DNA of 64,000 nt from Streptomyces gilvus (GTDB taxonomy: Bacteria; Actinomycetota; Actinomycetes; Streptomycetales; Streptomycetaceae). Positions 1 through 7,964 of this stretch are shown piece by piece. A model generated the notes under the pieces. The model made no database searches, was not told the origin of the DNA, and saw only the letters and a list, made by a program, of their open reading frames with translations. The translations under genes were made by a program, and so were the position numbers. The stretch lies in contig NZ_JAKWBE010000002.1 of NCBI RefSeq assembly GCF_022513565.1, positions 310,001 to 374,000 of the forward strand, written 5' to 3'. Positions within the stretch are counted from its first letter, which is position 1. Every line of letters begins with the position of its first letter.

Positions 1-213
1 CTTCGGAATTCGCTTGTGACTCAAACTTCTCGACCTCCTGGGGGACCGGAGTCTGTGCCGCCGTTCGGCAGCTGTTCTGTTCTGGCGCCTGGATGGCTGT
101 TGGTACGCACGGGCCGCGTGGTGCGTTCAATTCCGTTTGCCAACTCTCTTTGCCGGATGCGGAATCGGCCATGACTCGCGTCTGACGAAGCGACACGGGG
201 AACAATCGCCCAT

Positions 214-627
214 ATGACGATGACGACCGCCGAAGCCGACAAGATCCTCTCCGCCAGCTTCGCCCCTTGGGTGCTCGAGTTGGGCCTGCGTGTCGAGGCG
301 GTGGGAGACGACCGGGCGATTCTGCGTCTGCCCTGGTCGGACCGCTTGTCACGGGAGGGCGGAGGGCTGTCGGGGCAGGCGCTGATGGCCGCCGCGGACA
401 CGGCGACGGTGATCGCGGTGTCGGCGGCGCGCGGGGTGTACGGACCCATGACGACGGTTCAGCAGTCGACGTCGTTCCAGCGCGCGGTGTCCGGTTCGGA
501 TGTCCTGATCGAGGCGGTCCTGAGCAAGCTCGGCCGGCGCATGGCGTTTGCGGACATCACGATGACCGACGGGGACTCGGGCGAGATCGCCGCCCGGGCG
601 AGCACGGTCTACGCGCTTCTGGGCTGA
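214..627 (+). CDS. PaaI-type hotdog-fold thioesterase-like protein
   Basis: A 137-residue protein with the size and pattern of a single hotdog domain, the fold of PaaI/YdiI acyl-CoA thioesterases. The central helix has the expected small-residue run followed by Ala-Asp-Thr-Ala near residue 62, the usual position of the catalytic acidic residue. The canonical His-Gly-Gly just before it is replaced by Gly-Leu-Ser-Gly-Gln, so activity or substrate may differ from classical members. It is probably cytoplasmic; no signal or membrane segment is seen. The ATG at 214 is the first start in a high-GC3 frame. It stands alone, with an empty stretch on both sides, and nothing in the context identifies a pathway. 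The hotdog fold is fairly sure; the substrate is unknown. Confidence 0.8.
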   Translation: MTMTTAEADKILSASFAPWVLELGLRVEAVGDDRAILRLPWSDRLSREGGGLSGQALMAAADTATVIAVSAARGVYGPMTTVQQSTSFQRAVSGSDVLIEAVLSKLGRRMAFADITMTDGDSGEIAARASTVYALLG

Positions 628-1082
628 CACGGTCCGCAGTCGGCCGACGACGATCCGTCGTGAACCGCGCGCCGAATCCCGGCTCCAGAGAATCTGCACA
701 CTGAATACTCAGCGAAGTCACGGTGGGCGAAGGTTCTGCACAAGCGCGCCCGCTCCCCCACGCCATTACGACGGGAGTGTCGGATTCGCCTGACGATCAG
801 CAAGACCCGGGACGAGCCGATGCGGTGACGCATGTGAAGAACCTGCCACCGAGCCGTGCGCACTCCTGCACGGATCGGGGTCCCTGGGACTCAAGTTGCC
901 TGGTGAGACGGTTGGTTGATTGGAAGCCCGGACCAGCGGCGTGCTTTGATCCATCGCACCGCGGGAGCCGCTCAGGGCTCCGGAGACGGACGCCCGGCGC
1001 CCGCGGTCCGCGGTCGTCGCTCTGTCCTCAGAGGGGTGCCGCTCCCCCCTTGTGAGATATCCATATGAAGGGAAGTTCCATC
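628..1082. other. Intergenic region ahead of the bacteriocin-like locus
   Basis: About 455 bases with no convincing gene; open frames here lack Streptomyces codon bias. A small hairpin with GGAGCC and GGCTCC arms lies at 964-981. The promoter of the peptide precursor should lie in the 3' half, but I cannot assign -35 and -10 boxes with confidence. Confidence 0.5.
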
Positions 1083-1298
1083 ATGAACTCCACCCCCCAG
1101 GTTGAGACCGTCGAGATCTCCGACGCCGAGCTCGACAACGTCTCCGGCGGCCTGCAGGTCAACGCCCTGGGCACCGTCACCGGCCTGGTGGACGGCATCG
1201 CCCCGGTTTCCGGCCTGGTCGACACGGTCGTCGGCACCGTCGAGGGTGTCACCGGCCTGAACACCGCCCCGGTCACCAACCTGGTCGCCGGTCTCTGA
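1083..1298 (+). CDS. Double-glycine leader peptide, predicted NHLM-type bacteriocin precursor
   Basis: A 71-residue secreted-peptide precursor. The first 23 residues form a leader ending in an acidic stretch and Leu-Asp-Asn-Val-Ser-Gly-Gly, the classical cleavage signal for C39-peptidase ABC transporters. The remaining 48 residues are hydrophobic, rich in Val, Gly, Leu and Thr, contain no Cys and only one Ser, and carry two GxxxG motifs (GLVDG and GTVEG). An AAGGGAAG Shine-Dalgarno sits 8 bases before the ATG at 1083; an upstream in-frame ATG at 1065 has no good ribosome site, so 1083 was chosen. The next three genes encode the matching export machinery. Databases may label relatives as type A2 lantipeptides, but no lanthionine can form without Cys and no LanM, LanB or YcaO enzyme is present. 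The export role is inferred; antibacterial activity is not shown by sequence. Confidence 0.85.
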   Translation: MNSTPQVETVEISDAELDNVSGGLQVNALGTVTGLVDGIAPVSGLVDTVVGTVEGVTGLNTAPVTNLVAGL

Positions 1299-1321
1299 TC
1301 GCACCTGTTGTGATCCTGAGT

Positions 1322-1346
1322 CCCGGAGCCGTTCGCCGGCTCCGGG
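1322..1346 (+). terminator. Hairpin attenuator between precursor and export genes
   Basis: A perfect 10-bp GC stem (CCCGGAGCCG and CGGCTCCGGG) with a 5-base loop starts 23 bases after the precursor stop. There is no long T-run. It probably lets the precursor be transcribed in excess over the exporter genes downstream, as is common in peptide export operons. Confidence 0.7.
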
Positions 1347-1417
1347 GCTTGTCGTTGTCGTGAACCAGCCGGCTCGCCGAGCCGGTCCTTCCTCGTTTTC
1401 AGGTGAGGGAAAGTCCC

Positions 1418-2224
1418 GTGCAGTTCCGCCAACAGGCCCTCGCCAAGCTCCAGTCGCCGGAGGAGCTCGACCTTCCCGTGCGCTTCGCCCGGCCGCAGGG
1501 CTGGCTCGCGCTGTCCGTGACGGTGGTCGCGGTGGCGGCCGCCTCGGTGTGGGCGGTGACCGGCTCGGTGGCCTCCACGGTCAGCGCGCCGGCCATCCTC
1601 ACCCACGGGCAGGGCAGTTACATCCTGCAGAGCCCGGTTGCCGGACAGGTCACCGCCGTACTCGCCGAGCAGGGCGAGCGACTGCCCGCCGACTCCCCGG
1701 TCCTGAAGGTCAGGACGGCACAGGGCGACACCGTCGTCCGCACGGTCGCCGCGGGCCGGATCACCGGACTCGCCGCCACCATCGGGCAGATCATCCAGAC
1801 CGGCGCGAACGTGGCCGCCGTGGAGAAGGTCGCCCACGCCTCCGACCCGCTGTACGCCACGGTGTACGTGCCCGCCGAGAACGCCGCCGCCATCCCCGCG
1901 GACGCCGAGGTCGACCTGACCGTCTCCTCGGTGCCCACCCAGACGTACGGCGTGCTGCGCGGCCAGGTGAAGTCGGTGGACCGCTCGGCGGAGTCGGCCC
2001 AGCAGATCGCCGCGTTCCTCGGCGACAGCCAGCTGGGCGAGCAGTTCACCAAGAAGGGCCGCCCGGTGGCCGTACTCGTGAAGCTGGACAGGTCGTCGGC
2101 GACCAGGAGCGGTTACCGGTGGTCGTCCAAGGACGGCCCGCCCTTCGGCCTCACCTCCATGACCATGGCCTCGGGCTCGATCCGGCTGGCCGATCAGCGT
2201 CCCGTCGATTGGCTGCTGCCGTGA
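1418..2224 (+). CDS. HlyD-family adaptor subunit of NHLM-type bacteriocin exporter
   Basis: A 268-residue membrane-fusion-type protein: a short cytoplasmic N terminus, one transmembrane helix at about residues 28-50, then an extracytoplasmic part with two lipoyl-like half motifs (around residues 60-140) and a beta-barrel region. It is shorter than E. coli HlyD, as in the NHLM system secretion proteins, and lacks a long coiled-coil hairpin, which fits a cell without an outer membrane. The GTG at 1418 has GAGGGA 7 bases upstream and gives the N terminus Met-Gln-Phe-Arg-Gln; a GTG five codons earlier is less well placed. Its stop overlaps the GTG of the peptidase/ABC gene by 4 bases, so the two are translationally coupled. 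It should bridge the two ABC proteins to the cell surface. Confidence 0.85.
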   Translation: MQFRQQALAKLQSPEELDLPVRFARPQGWLALSVTVVAVAAASVWAVTGSVASTVSAPAILTHGQGSYILQSPVAGQVTAVLAEQGERLPADSPVLKVRTAQGDTVVRTVAAGRITGLAATIGQIIQTGANVAAVEKVAHASDPLYATVYVPAENAAAIPADAEVDLTVSSVPTQTYGVLRGQVKSVDRSAESAQQIAAFLGDSQLGEQFTKKGRPVAVLVKLDRSSATRSGYRWSSKDGPPFGLTSMTMASGSIRLADQRPVDWLLP

Positions 2225-4443
2225 GCACCGCACAGGAGACCCGGAGCAGGCGCCGCTCCGCTCCGCCCAAGCGCCCGGTTCCCAAGGGGAGGGCGAGGAC
2301 CGTCCGCACGCCGACGGTCCTGCAGATGGAGGCCGTGGAGTGCGGCGCCGCGTCCCTCGCGATGGTGCTCGGCCACTACGGCAAGCACGTCCCGCTGGAG
2401 GAACTGCGTATCGCCTGCGGTGTCTCCCGGGACGGCTCGCGGGCCAGCAACCTGCTGAAGGCGGCGCGCAGTTACGGCCTGACGGCCAAGGGCATGCAGA
2501 TGGACACGGCCGCCCTGGCCGAGGTGAGGACCCCGGCCGTGCTGTTCTGGGAGTTCAACCACTACGTCGTCTACGACGGCATGGGCCGTCGCTTCGGCCG
2601 GCGCGGCGTCTACATCAACGACCCCGGCAAGGGCCGCCGTTTCGTGCCGATGGAGGACTTCGACGGCAGCTTCACCGGTGTCGTGCTGGTGATGGAGCCC
2701 GGCGAGGGCTTCACCAAGGGGGGCCGCAGGCCCGGCGTCCTCGGCGCGATGCCCGCCCGGCTGCGCGGCACGGCGGGCACCCTGCCGGCCGCGGTGCTGG
2801 CGAGCCTGCTGCTCGTCCTGGTCGGCGCGGCGGTGCCGGCGCTCAGCCGTACCTATATCGACATGTTCCTGATCGGCGGGCAGACCTCGCTGCTGGGCGT
2901 GCTGTTCGCGTCGATGGGCGCGTGCGTGCTGTTCACCGTCCTGCTGACCTGGCTGCAGCAGGTCAACCTGCTGCACGGCCGCATCATCTCCTCCACCCTC
3001 TCCAGCGCCCGTTTCCTGCGCCATCTGCTGCGGCTGCCGGTGACGTTCTTCGCCCAGCGCAGCCCCGCCGACCTGGTGCAACGGCTGCAGTCCAACGACC
3101 AGGTGGCCGAGACCCTGGCCCGCGACCTCGCGGCGGCGGGCGTGGACGCGGTGGTCGTCGTCCTCTACGCCGTCCTGCTCTACACCTACGATCCGCAGCT
3201 GACCTTCGTCGGCATCGGGGTCGCGCTGCTCAACATCGTCGCGATGCGGATCGTCATCCGGCTGCGGGCCACCCGGACGGCGAAGCTGCGCGCGGACAGC
3301 GCCCGGCTCACCAACACCGCGTACACGGGCCTGCAGTTGATCGAGACGATGAAGGCGACCGGCGGCGAGGACGGCTACTTCCGCAAGTGGGCCGGACAGC
3401 ACGCCACGACGCTGGAGGAGCAGCAGCGGCTCGGGGTGCCGAGCGCCTGGCTGGGCGTGGTCGCGCCGACGCTGGCCTCGCTCAACAGCGCGGTGATCCT
3501 CTGGGTCGGCGGCATGCGCGCGGTCGAGGGCGGCATCTCGGTGGGCCTGCTGGTCGCCTTCCAGTCGCTGGTCACCCGCTTCACCGCCCCCATCACCCGG
3601 CTCAACGGAGTCGCCGGCCGTATCCAGGACTTCGCCGCCGACGTGGCCCGTCTCAAGGACGTCGAGAACTTCCAGGCCGACCCGCTCTACGGGCGTCCCG
3701 GCGCCGGCGACTCCACGCGCCGGCTGCACGGCCATGTCGAGCTGCAGAACATCACCTTCGGCTACAACCCGCTCGACAAGCCGCTGCTGACGGGCTTCGA
3801 CCTCACGGTCGGCCCGGGCCGGCAGGTGGCGCTGGTGGGCGGCTCGGGCAGCGGCAAGTCGACCGTCTCCCGCCTGATCTCGGGTCTGTACGCCCCCTGG
3901 GAGGGCGTGATCCGCATCGACGGACAGCGCCTGGAGGACATCCCGCGCGGGGCGCTGGCCGCCTCCGTGTCCTTCGTCGACCAGGAGGTCTTCCTCTTCG
4001 AGGGCTCGGTCCGCGACAACGTGGCGCTGTGGGACCCCTCGATCCCGGACGACGCGGTGATCGACGCGCTGCGGGACGCGGCCCTGTACGACGTGGTGAC
4101 GCGCCGGCCCGGCGGCATCCACAGCAGGGTCGAGCAGGACGGCCGCAACTTCTCCGGCGGCCAGCGTCAACGCCTGGAGATCGCGCGGGCGTTGGTGCGC
4201 CGGCCCAGCATCCTGGTGCTGGACGAGGTGACCAGCGCGCTCGACGCGGAGACCGAACAGGTCGTGATGGACAACCTGCGCCGGCGCGGCTGCGCCTGCG
4301 TGGTGATCGCGCACCGGCTCAGCACAGTGCGCGACAGCGACGAGATCGTCGTCCTGCAGCACGGCACGATCGTGGAGCGCGGGCGGCACGAGGACCTGGT
4401 GGCACGCGGCGGCGCGTACGCGGCGCTGGTCAGGGAGCGATGA
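2221..4443 (+). CDS. NHLP-type bacteriocin export ABC transporter, C39 peptidase/permease/ATPase
   Basis: A 740-residue three-domain exporter. The N-terminal C39 peptidase has Gln35, Cys41 (Glu-Cys-Gly-Ala), His114 and Asp134 in the right order, so the catalytic set looks intact. A six-helix ABC membrane domain covers about residues 175-480. The C-terminal ATPase has a Walker A GGSGSGKST, the signature SGGQRQRLEIARAL and a Walker B ending in LDEVTSALD. It should cut the double-glycine leader of the peptide encoded at 1083 and export the core. The GTG start at 2221 overlaps the adaptor stop by 4 bases, and the next ATPase gene begins one base after its stop, so the three export genes form one operon. 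Confidence 0.93.
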   Translation: MSTAQETRSRRRSAPPKRPVPKGRARTVRTPTVLQMEAVECGAASLAMVLGHYGKHVPLEELRIACGVSRDGSRASNLLKAARSYGLTAKGMQMDTAALAEVRTPAVLFWEFNHYVVYDGMGRRFGRRGVYINDPGKGRRFVPMEDFDGSFTGVVLVMEPGEGFTKGGRRPGVLGAMPARLRGTAGTLPAAVLASLLLVLVGAAVPALSRTYIDMFLIGGQTSLLGVLFASMGACVLFTVLLTWLQQVNLLHGRIISSTLSSARFLRHLLRLPVTFFAQRSPADLVQRLQSNDQVAETLARDLAAAGVDAVVVVLYAVLLYTYDPQLTFVGIGVALLNIVAMRIVIRLRATRTAKLRADSARLTNTAYTGLQLIETMKATGGEDGYFRKWAGQHATTLEEQQRLGVPSAWLGVVAPTLASLNSAVILWVGGMRAVEGGISVGLLVAFQSLVTRFTAPITRLNGVAGRIQDFAADVARLKDVENFQADPLYGRPGAGDSTRRLHGHVELQNITFGYNPLDKPLLTGFDLTVGPGRQVALVGGSGSGKSTVSRLISGLYAPWEGVIRIDGQRLEDIPRGALAASVSFVDQEVFLFEGSVRDNVALWDPSIPDDAVIDALRDAALYDVVTRRPGGIHSRVEQDGRNFSGGQRQRLEIARALVRRPSILVLDEVTSALDAETEQVVMDNLRRRGCACVVIAHRLSTVRDSDEIVVLQHGTIVERGRHEDLVARGGAYAALVRER

Positions 4444-4444
4444 G

Positions 4445-7261
4445 ATGACGACCGCACACGAAGGCGACCTGGTTCTCGGCGCCCTCGGCTCCCTGGGCAG
4501 CCGGATCGACTGCTCGGGCCTGACCCGGCTCGACCTGGAGGGCCCGCAGGTGCTGTGGCTGGTCGCGGCCGGCAGCCTGGACCTGTTCGCGGTGGACGCC
4601 GTGCAGCAGGGCCACTGGCACCACCTCGGCCGGCTGGAGGCGGGCTCACTGGTCCTCGGCCCGGTCCTCGGACCCCAGCACACCCTGGTCGCCCGTCCGT
4701 TGCGCGACTGCGTGGTCCACCGCATCGGCCTGCGCGAGCTGTACCAGGCGGCCGACACCCAGACCTGGTCCTACGACGAGTACGGCAACCCCCAGTACGT
4801 CCCGCCGACCACCAGCCCCCTGGAGTACGCGCTCGCGCTCGGCGTCGGCCGCGGGCTGTCCGTCCTCTTCCAGGCGCCGATGGCGACCGAGCGGGCCGCC
4901 GAGGTCACGGACGAGGACGTGTTCTGGATGCAGGTGCCGCCGGGCAGCGTCCAGTACGGCTCGCTGTACGGCGCCGAGGCCGCGGCCGACCTGCTGATGG
5001 ACCCGGCGGTCTGGCAGAGCATGGTCGACCAGCAGTACCGGCTGCTGACCACCCTGGACCGCTGGATCGAGCAGCTGGAGCGCACCCACGAGACCCGGAC
5101 GGCCGCCGGGATCAAGGCGGGTGAGGCCGTCCGCGCCCAGGCCGACCGGACCCTGCTGGCCTCGATCGGCAAGTCCTCCGCCCAGCGCACGACGTCCGCC
5201 GACGCCGACGCGAGCTACGCGGCGTGCAAGCTGGTCGCCGAGGCGGCCGGCATCCCGCTGGCCGACCGCACGCAGAGCGGGACCGGAAGCGACCGGCTGG
5301 ACCCGGTGGAGCAGGTGGCCGTCGCCTCCCGGGTGCGCACCAGGGCCGTACGCCTCGACGGCCGCTGGTGGCGGGACAACATCGGGCCGCTGGTGGGCCA
5401 CCGCGCCCTGTCGGGTGCGCCGGTCGCGCTGCTGTGGCGGCGCGGCGGCTATGTGGCCGTCCATCCGTCGACCGGACGTGAGACGCCGATCGAGAAGGCC
5501 AACGCGGAGGAGTTCGAGCCGCGCGCGGTGATGTTCTACCGTCCGCTGCCCGAGCGGACGTTGAGCCCGCTGCGGCTGCTGCGGTTCAGCATGCGCGGCA
5601 CCGGCGGCGATCTCATGAACCTGCTGGCCAGTGGTCTGGTGACGGTGGCGATCGGGGCGCTGGTGCCGATCGCCACCGGCAAGGTGCTGGGCGAGTTCGT
5701 GCCGAGGGCCCAGACGGACCTCATCGTGCAGGTCTGTCTCGCGGTGATGCTGACCAGCGTGGTGGCGGCGGCCTTCATGCTGCTGGAGAACCTCACCATC
5801 CTGCGGCTGGAGGGCCGTATCGAGGCCACGCTCCAACCGGCCGTCTGGGACCGGCTGTTGCGGCTGCCGACGAAGTTCTTCACCGAGCGCTCCACCGGTG
5901 AGCTGGCGAGCGCGGCCATGGGCATCAGCGCGATCCGCCGCATGATGGCGGGCATCGGACCGGTCGTCGCGCAGTCGGTGACCGTCGGCGCGATGAACCT
6001 GGGCCTGCTGTTCTGGTACAGCCCGTCGATGGCGATGGCGGCGATCGGCATGCTGGTCGTCATCGCGGGCGCGTTCCTCGGGCTCGGTCTGTGGCAGGTG
6101 CGCTGGCAGCGCAGACTGGTCGTGCTGAACAACAAGCTGAACAACCAGGCCTTCCAGACCCTGCGCGGTCTGCCGAAGCTGCGGGTCGCGGCGGCCGAGA
6201 ACTACGCGTACGCGGCCTGGGCGTCACAGTTCGCCCGCAGCCGGGAGCTGCAGCAGAAGGTCGGCCGGATCAAGAACCTCACCACGGTGATGGGCGCGGT
6301 CTATCTGCCGCTGTGCACCCTGCTGATGTTCATGCTGCTCGCGGGGCCCGCGCGCGGGGTGATGTCGGCCGCCGCGTTCCTCACCTTCAACACCTCGGTG
6401 ACGATGCTGCTGACCTCGGTCACCCAGCTGACCGGCGCGTTCGTGTCGGTGGTGGCCGCGCTGCCGCTGTTCGAGGAGATCAAGCCCGTGCTGGAGGCGA
6501 CGCCGGAGGTGCGCACGGCGAGCACCCGGCCCGGCCCGCTGACGGGGGCGATCGAGGCGCGCCGGCTGTCCTTCCGGTACGCGGACGACGGGCCCCTGGT
6601 CCTGGACGACGTGTCCTTCGAGATCCGCCCGGGCGAGTTCGTGGCGATCGTCGGACCGAGTGGCTGCGGCAAGTCGACGCTGCTCAGGCTGCTGATCGGC
6701 TTCGACAAGCCGGTCTCGGGCAGTGTCCTGTACGACGGCCAGGACCTGGCCGCCCTCGACCAGTCGGCGGTGCGCCGGCAGTGCGGGGTGGTGCTCCAGC
6801 ACGCGCAGCCGTTCACCGGCTCGATCCTGGACGTCATCTGCGGCACCGAGCCGTACACGCCGGAGGAGGCGATGGCGGCGGCCGAGATGGCGGGGCTCGC
6901 GGAGGACATCAAGCGGATGCCGATGGGGCTGCACACCATCGTCTCGGGCAGCGGCGCGGTCTCCGGTGGCCAGCGTCAGCGCCTCATGATCGCGCAGGCG
7001 TTGATCCGCCGGCCGCGGATCCTGTTCTTCGACGAGGCCACCAGCGCCCTGGACAACGAGACGCAGCGCACGGTGATCGAGTCGACGAAGGCGCTGAACG
7101 CGACGCGGGTCGTCATCGCGCACCGCCTCTCGACGGTTCTGGACGCCGACCGCGTCATCGTGATGGAGGACGGCAAGGTGGCCCAGCAGGGCCCGCCCGC
7201 GCAGCTGCTGGCGGACACGGGCGGGCGGCTGCACGAGCTGGTGCGGCGGCAGCTGGCCTGA
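4445..7261 (+). CDS. NHLP-type bacteriocin export ABC transporter, permease/ATPase without peptidase
   Basis: A 938-residue ABC protein, much longer than a plain half-transporter. About 370 residues at the N terminus lack any C39 motif and match the long variable front domain of the second NHLM-system transporter; one proline-rich, Asp-Glu-Tyr-containing stretch lies near residues 105-120. Transmembrane helices follow at about 390-690, then an ATPase with Walker A GPSGCGKST, signature SGGQRQRLMIAQAL and a Walker B ending in FDEATSALD. It probably pairs with the peptidase/ABC protein encoded just upstream to form the exporter. The ATG at 4445 follows the upstream stop by one base. The gene ends six bases from a convergent gene with no obvious hairpin between. 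Confidence 0.9.
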   Translation: MTTAHEGDLVLGALGSLGSRIDCSGLTRLDLEGPQVLWLVAAGSLDLFAVDAVQQGHWHHLGRLEAGSLVLGPVLGPQHTLVARPLRDCVVHRIGLRELYQAADTQTWSYDEYGNPQYVPPTTSPLEYALALGVGRGLSVLFQAPMATERAAEVTDEDVFWMQVPPGSVQYGSLYGAEAAADLLMDPAVWQSMVDQQYRLLTTLDRWIEQLERTHETRTAAGIKAGEAVRAQADRTLLASIGKSSAQRTTSADADASYAACKLVAEAAGIPLADRTQSGTGSDRLDPVEQVAVASRVRTRAVRLDGRWWRDNIGPLVGHRALSGAPVALLWRRGGYVAVHPSTGRETPIEKANAEEFEPRAVMFYRPLPERTLSPLRLLRFSMRGTGGDLMNLLASGLVTVAIGALVPIATGKVLGEFVPRAQTDLIVQVCLAVMLTSVVAAAFMLLENLTILRLEGRIEATLQPAVWDRLLRLPTKFFTERSTGELASAAMGISAIRRMMAGIGPVVAQSVTVGAMNLGLLFWYSPSMAMAAIGMLVVIAGAFLGLGLWQVRWQRRLVVLNNKLNNQAFQTLRGLPKLRVAAAENYAYAAWASQFARSRELQQKVGRIKNLTTVMGAVYLPLCTLLMFMLLAGPARGVMSAAAFLTFNTSVTMLLTSVTQLTGAFVSVVAALPLFEEIKPVLEATPEVRTASTRPGPLTGAIEARRLSFRYADDGPLVLDDVSFEIRPGEFVAIVGPSGCGKSTLLRLLIGFDKPVSGSVLYDGQDLAALDQSAVRRQCGVVLQHAQPFTGSILDVICGTEPYTPEEAMAAAEMAGLAEDIKRMPMGLHTIVSGSGAVSGGQRQRLMIAQALIRRPRILFFDEATSALDNETQRTVIESTKALNATRVVIAHRLSTVLDADRVIVMEDGKVAQQGPPAQLLADTGGRLHELVRRQLA

Positions 7262-7267
7262 GGCCGG

Positions 7268-7795
7268 TCAGTCGAGGCCGGGGACGGGCGCTCCCGAGGG
7301 CACGCCGGCCTGGATGTAGCCGTCGTAGAACTCCTTCCAGGGTGCTCCCGCCCCGGTGTGCGGCCCCTCGGACCGCTCGTTCCGTGCCCTCGCGTCCAGG
7401 GCCGCCAGGCACACCTCCCAGCCGGCTCCGTTGCGGGCGGCGGTGTCGGCGGACTTCAGGACGTCGGTCAGGGTGAAGCGGGTGCGGCCGTCGTCCAGGG
7501 CCTCGAGGTCGAAGCGGAGTTCGTCGCCGCCCCACGCGAAGGAGAGGTGGCGCGGCTCGTCGAGGGCGAGCACCCGGCCCGTGGACTCGGGCATGTGCGG
7601 GTCGCCGGTGAAGGTGATCGTGCCGCCGGGGCGCGGGTCGATCTCGGCGCGGGAGGGGAACCAGTGGGCGAGTTCGCCCGCGTCGGTCACGAACTGCCAG
7701 ACGCGCTCGATCGGATGGTCGTAGACACGGCTGAAGCGGACGGCCGGGCGGCCGTCGTCCAGGGTCAGATAGGTACCGGTGAGATCAGCGGCCAT
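7268..7795 (-). CDS. SRPBCC (AHSA1-like) domain protein
   Basis: A 175-residue protein with a START/Bet v1-like (SRPBCC) fold: an early Phe-Ser-Arg-Val-Tyr-Asp-His-Pro segment, a Trp-Phe-Pro segment near residue 45, and a Phe-Thr-Leu-Thr-Asp beta strand. This is the pattern of Aha1-type proteins that bind hydrophobic ligands. Such genes are often paired with an ArsR repressor, but none is adjacent here. It is divergent from an MFS exporter gene across 169 bases holding two strong palindromes, so both genes may answer to the same repressor. The ligand is unknown. Confidence 0.8.
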   Translation of the reverse strand: MAADLTGTYLTLDDGRPAVRFSRVYDHPIERVWQFVTDAGELAHWFPSRAEIDPRPGGTITFTGDPHMPESTGRVLALDEPRHLSFAWGGDELRFDLEALDDGRTRFTLTDVLKSADTAARNGAGWEVCLAALDARARNERSEGPHTGAGAPWKEFYDGYIQAGVPSGAPVPGLD

Positions 7796-7845
7796 GGTGG
7801 ATCAGTCCTTCGGGGCGGATGGAACAGAGACGGAGAACACATCTA

Positions 7846-7867
7846 GCGAAACGTTGCCGTTTCGCTC
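7846..7867. promoter_or_regulatory. Palindromic operator, MFS/SRPBCC divergent promoter
   Basis: A perfect inverted repeat: AGCGAAACG, 4-base spacer, CGTTTCGCT. It has the look of a TetR-family operator and lies about 98 bases before the MFS start and 51 bases before the divergent SRPBCC start. Confidence 0.7.
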
Positions 7868-7892
7868 GGCAAGGGTTTAGGGTGCAGGTGTA

Positions 7893-7907
7893 CGAAACCG
7901 TTTCGTT
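7893..7907. promoter_or_regulatory. Second palindromic operator before the MFS gene
   Basis: ACGAAAC, one base, GTTTCGT, sharing the CGAAAC/GTTTCG half-sites of the palindrome at 7846-7867 but with a shorter spacer. It sits 57 bases before the MFS start and probably binds the same repressor, whose gene is not adjacent. Confidence 0.65.
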
Positions 7908-7964
7908 CAAATTCTTGCGTCGGTTTCACCGTCCAGCCCGAACGACTTCCCTGGAGTGGTTCTC

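Noticed and set aside
1..213. Possible gene on either strand at the left edge
   Set aside because: No frame with Streptomyces codon bias and a start or stop consistent with a gene was found.
723..1055. 110-codon plus-strand frame upstream of the peptide precursor
   Set aside because: Codon bias and product are unlike a protein, and it crosses the likely promoter region.
1083..1298. Class I or II lanthipeptide precursor
   Set aside because: The core has no Cys and no lanthionine synthetase is nearby.
2194..4758. Long minus-strand frame antisense to the ABC transporter genes
   Set aside because: Mirror of GC-rich coding on the other strand; low-complexity Arg/Gly/Ala product without any domain.
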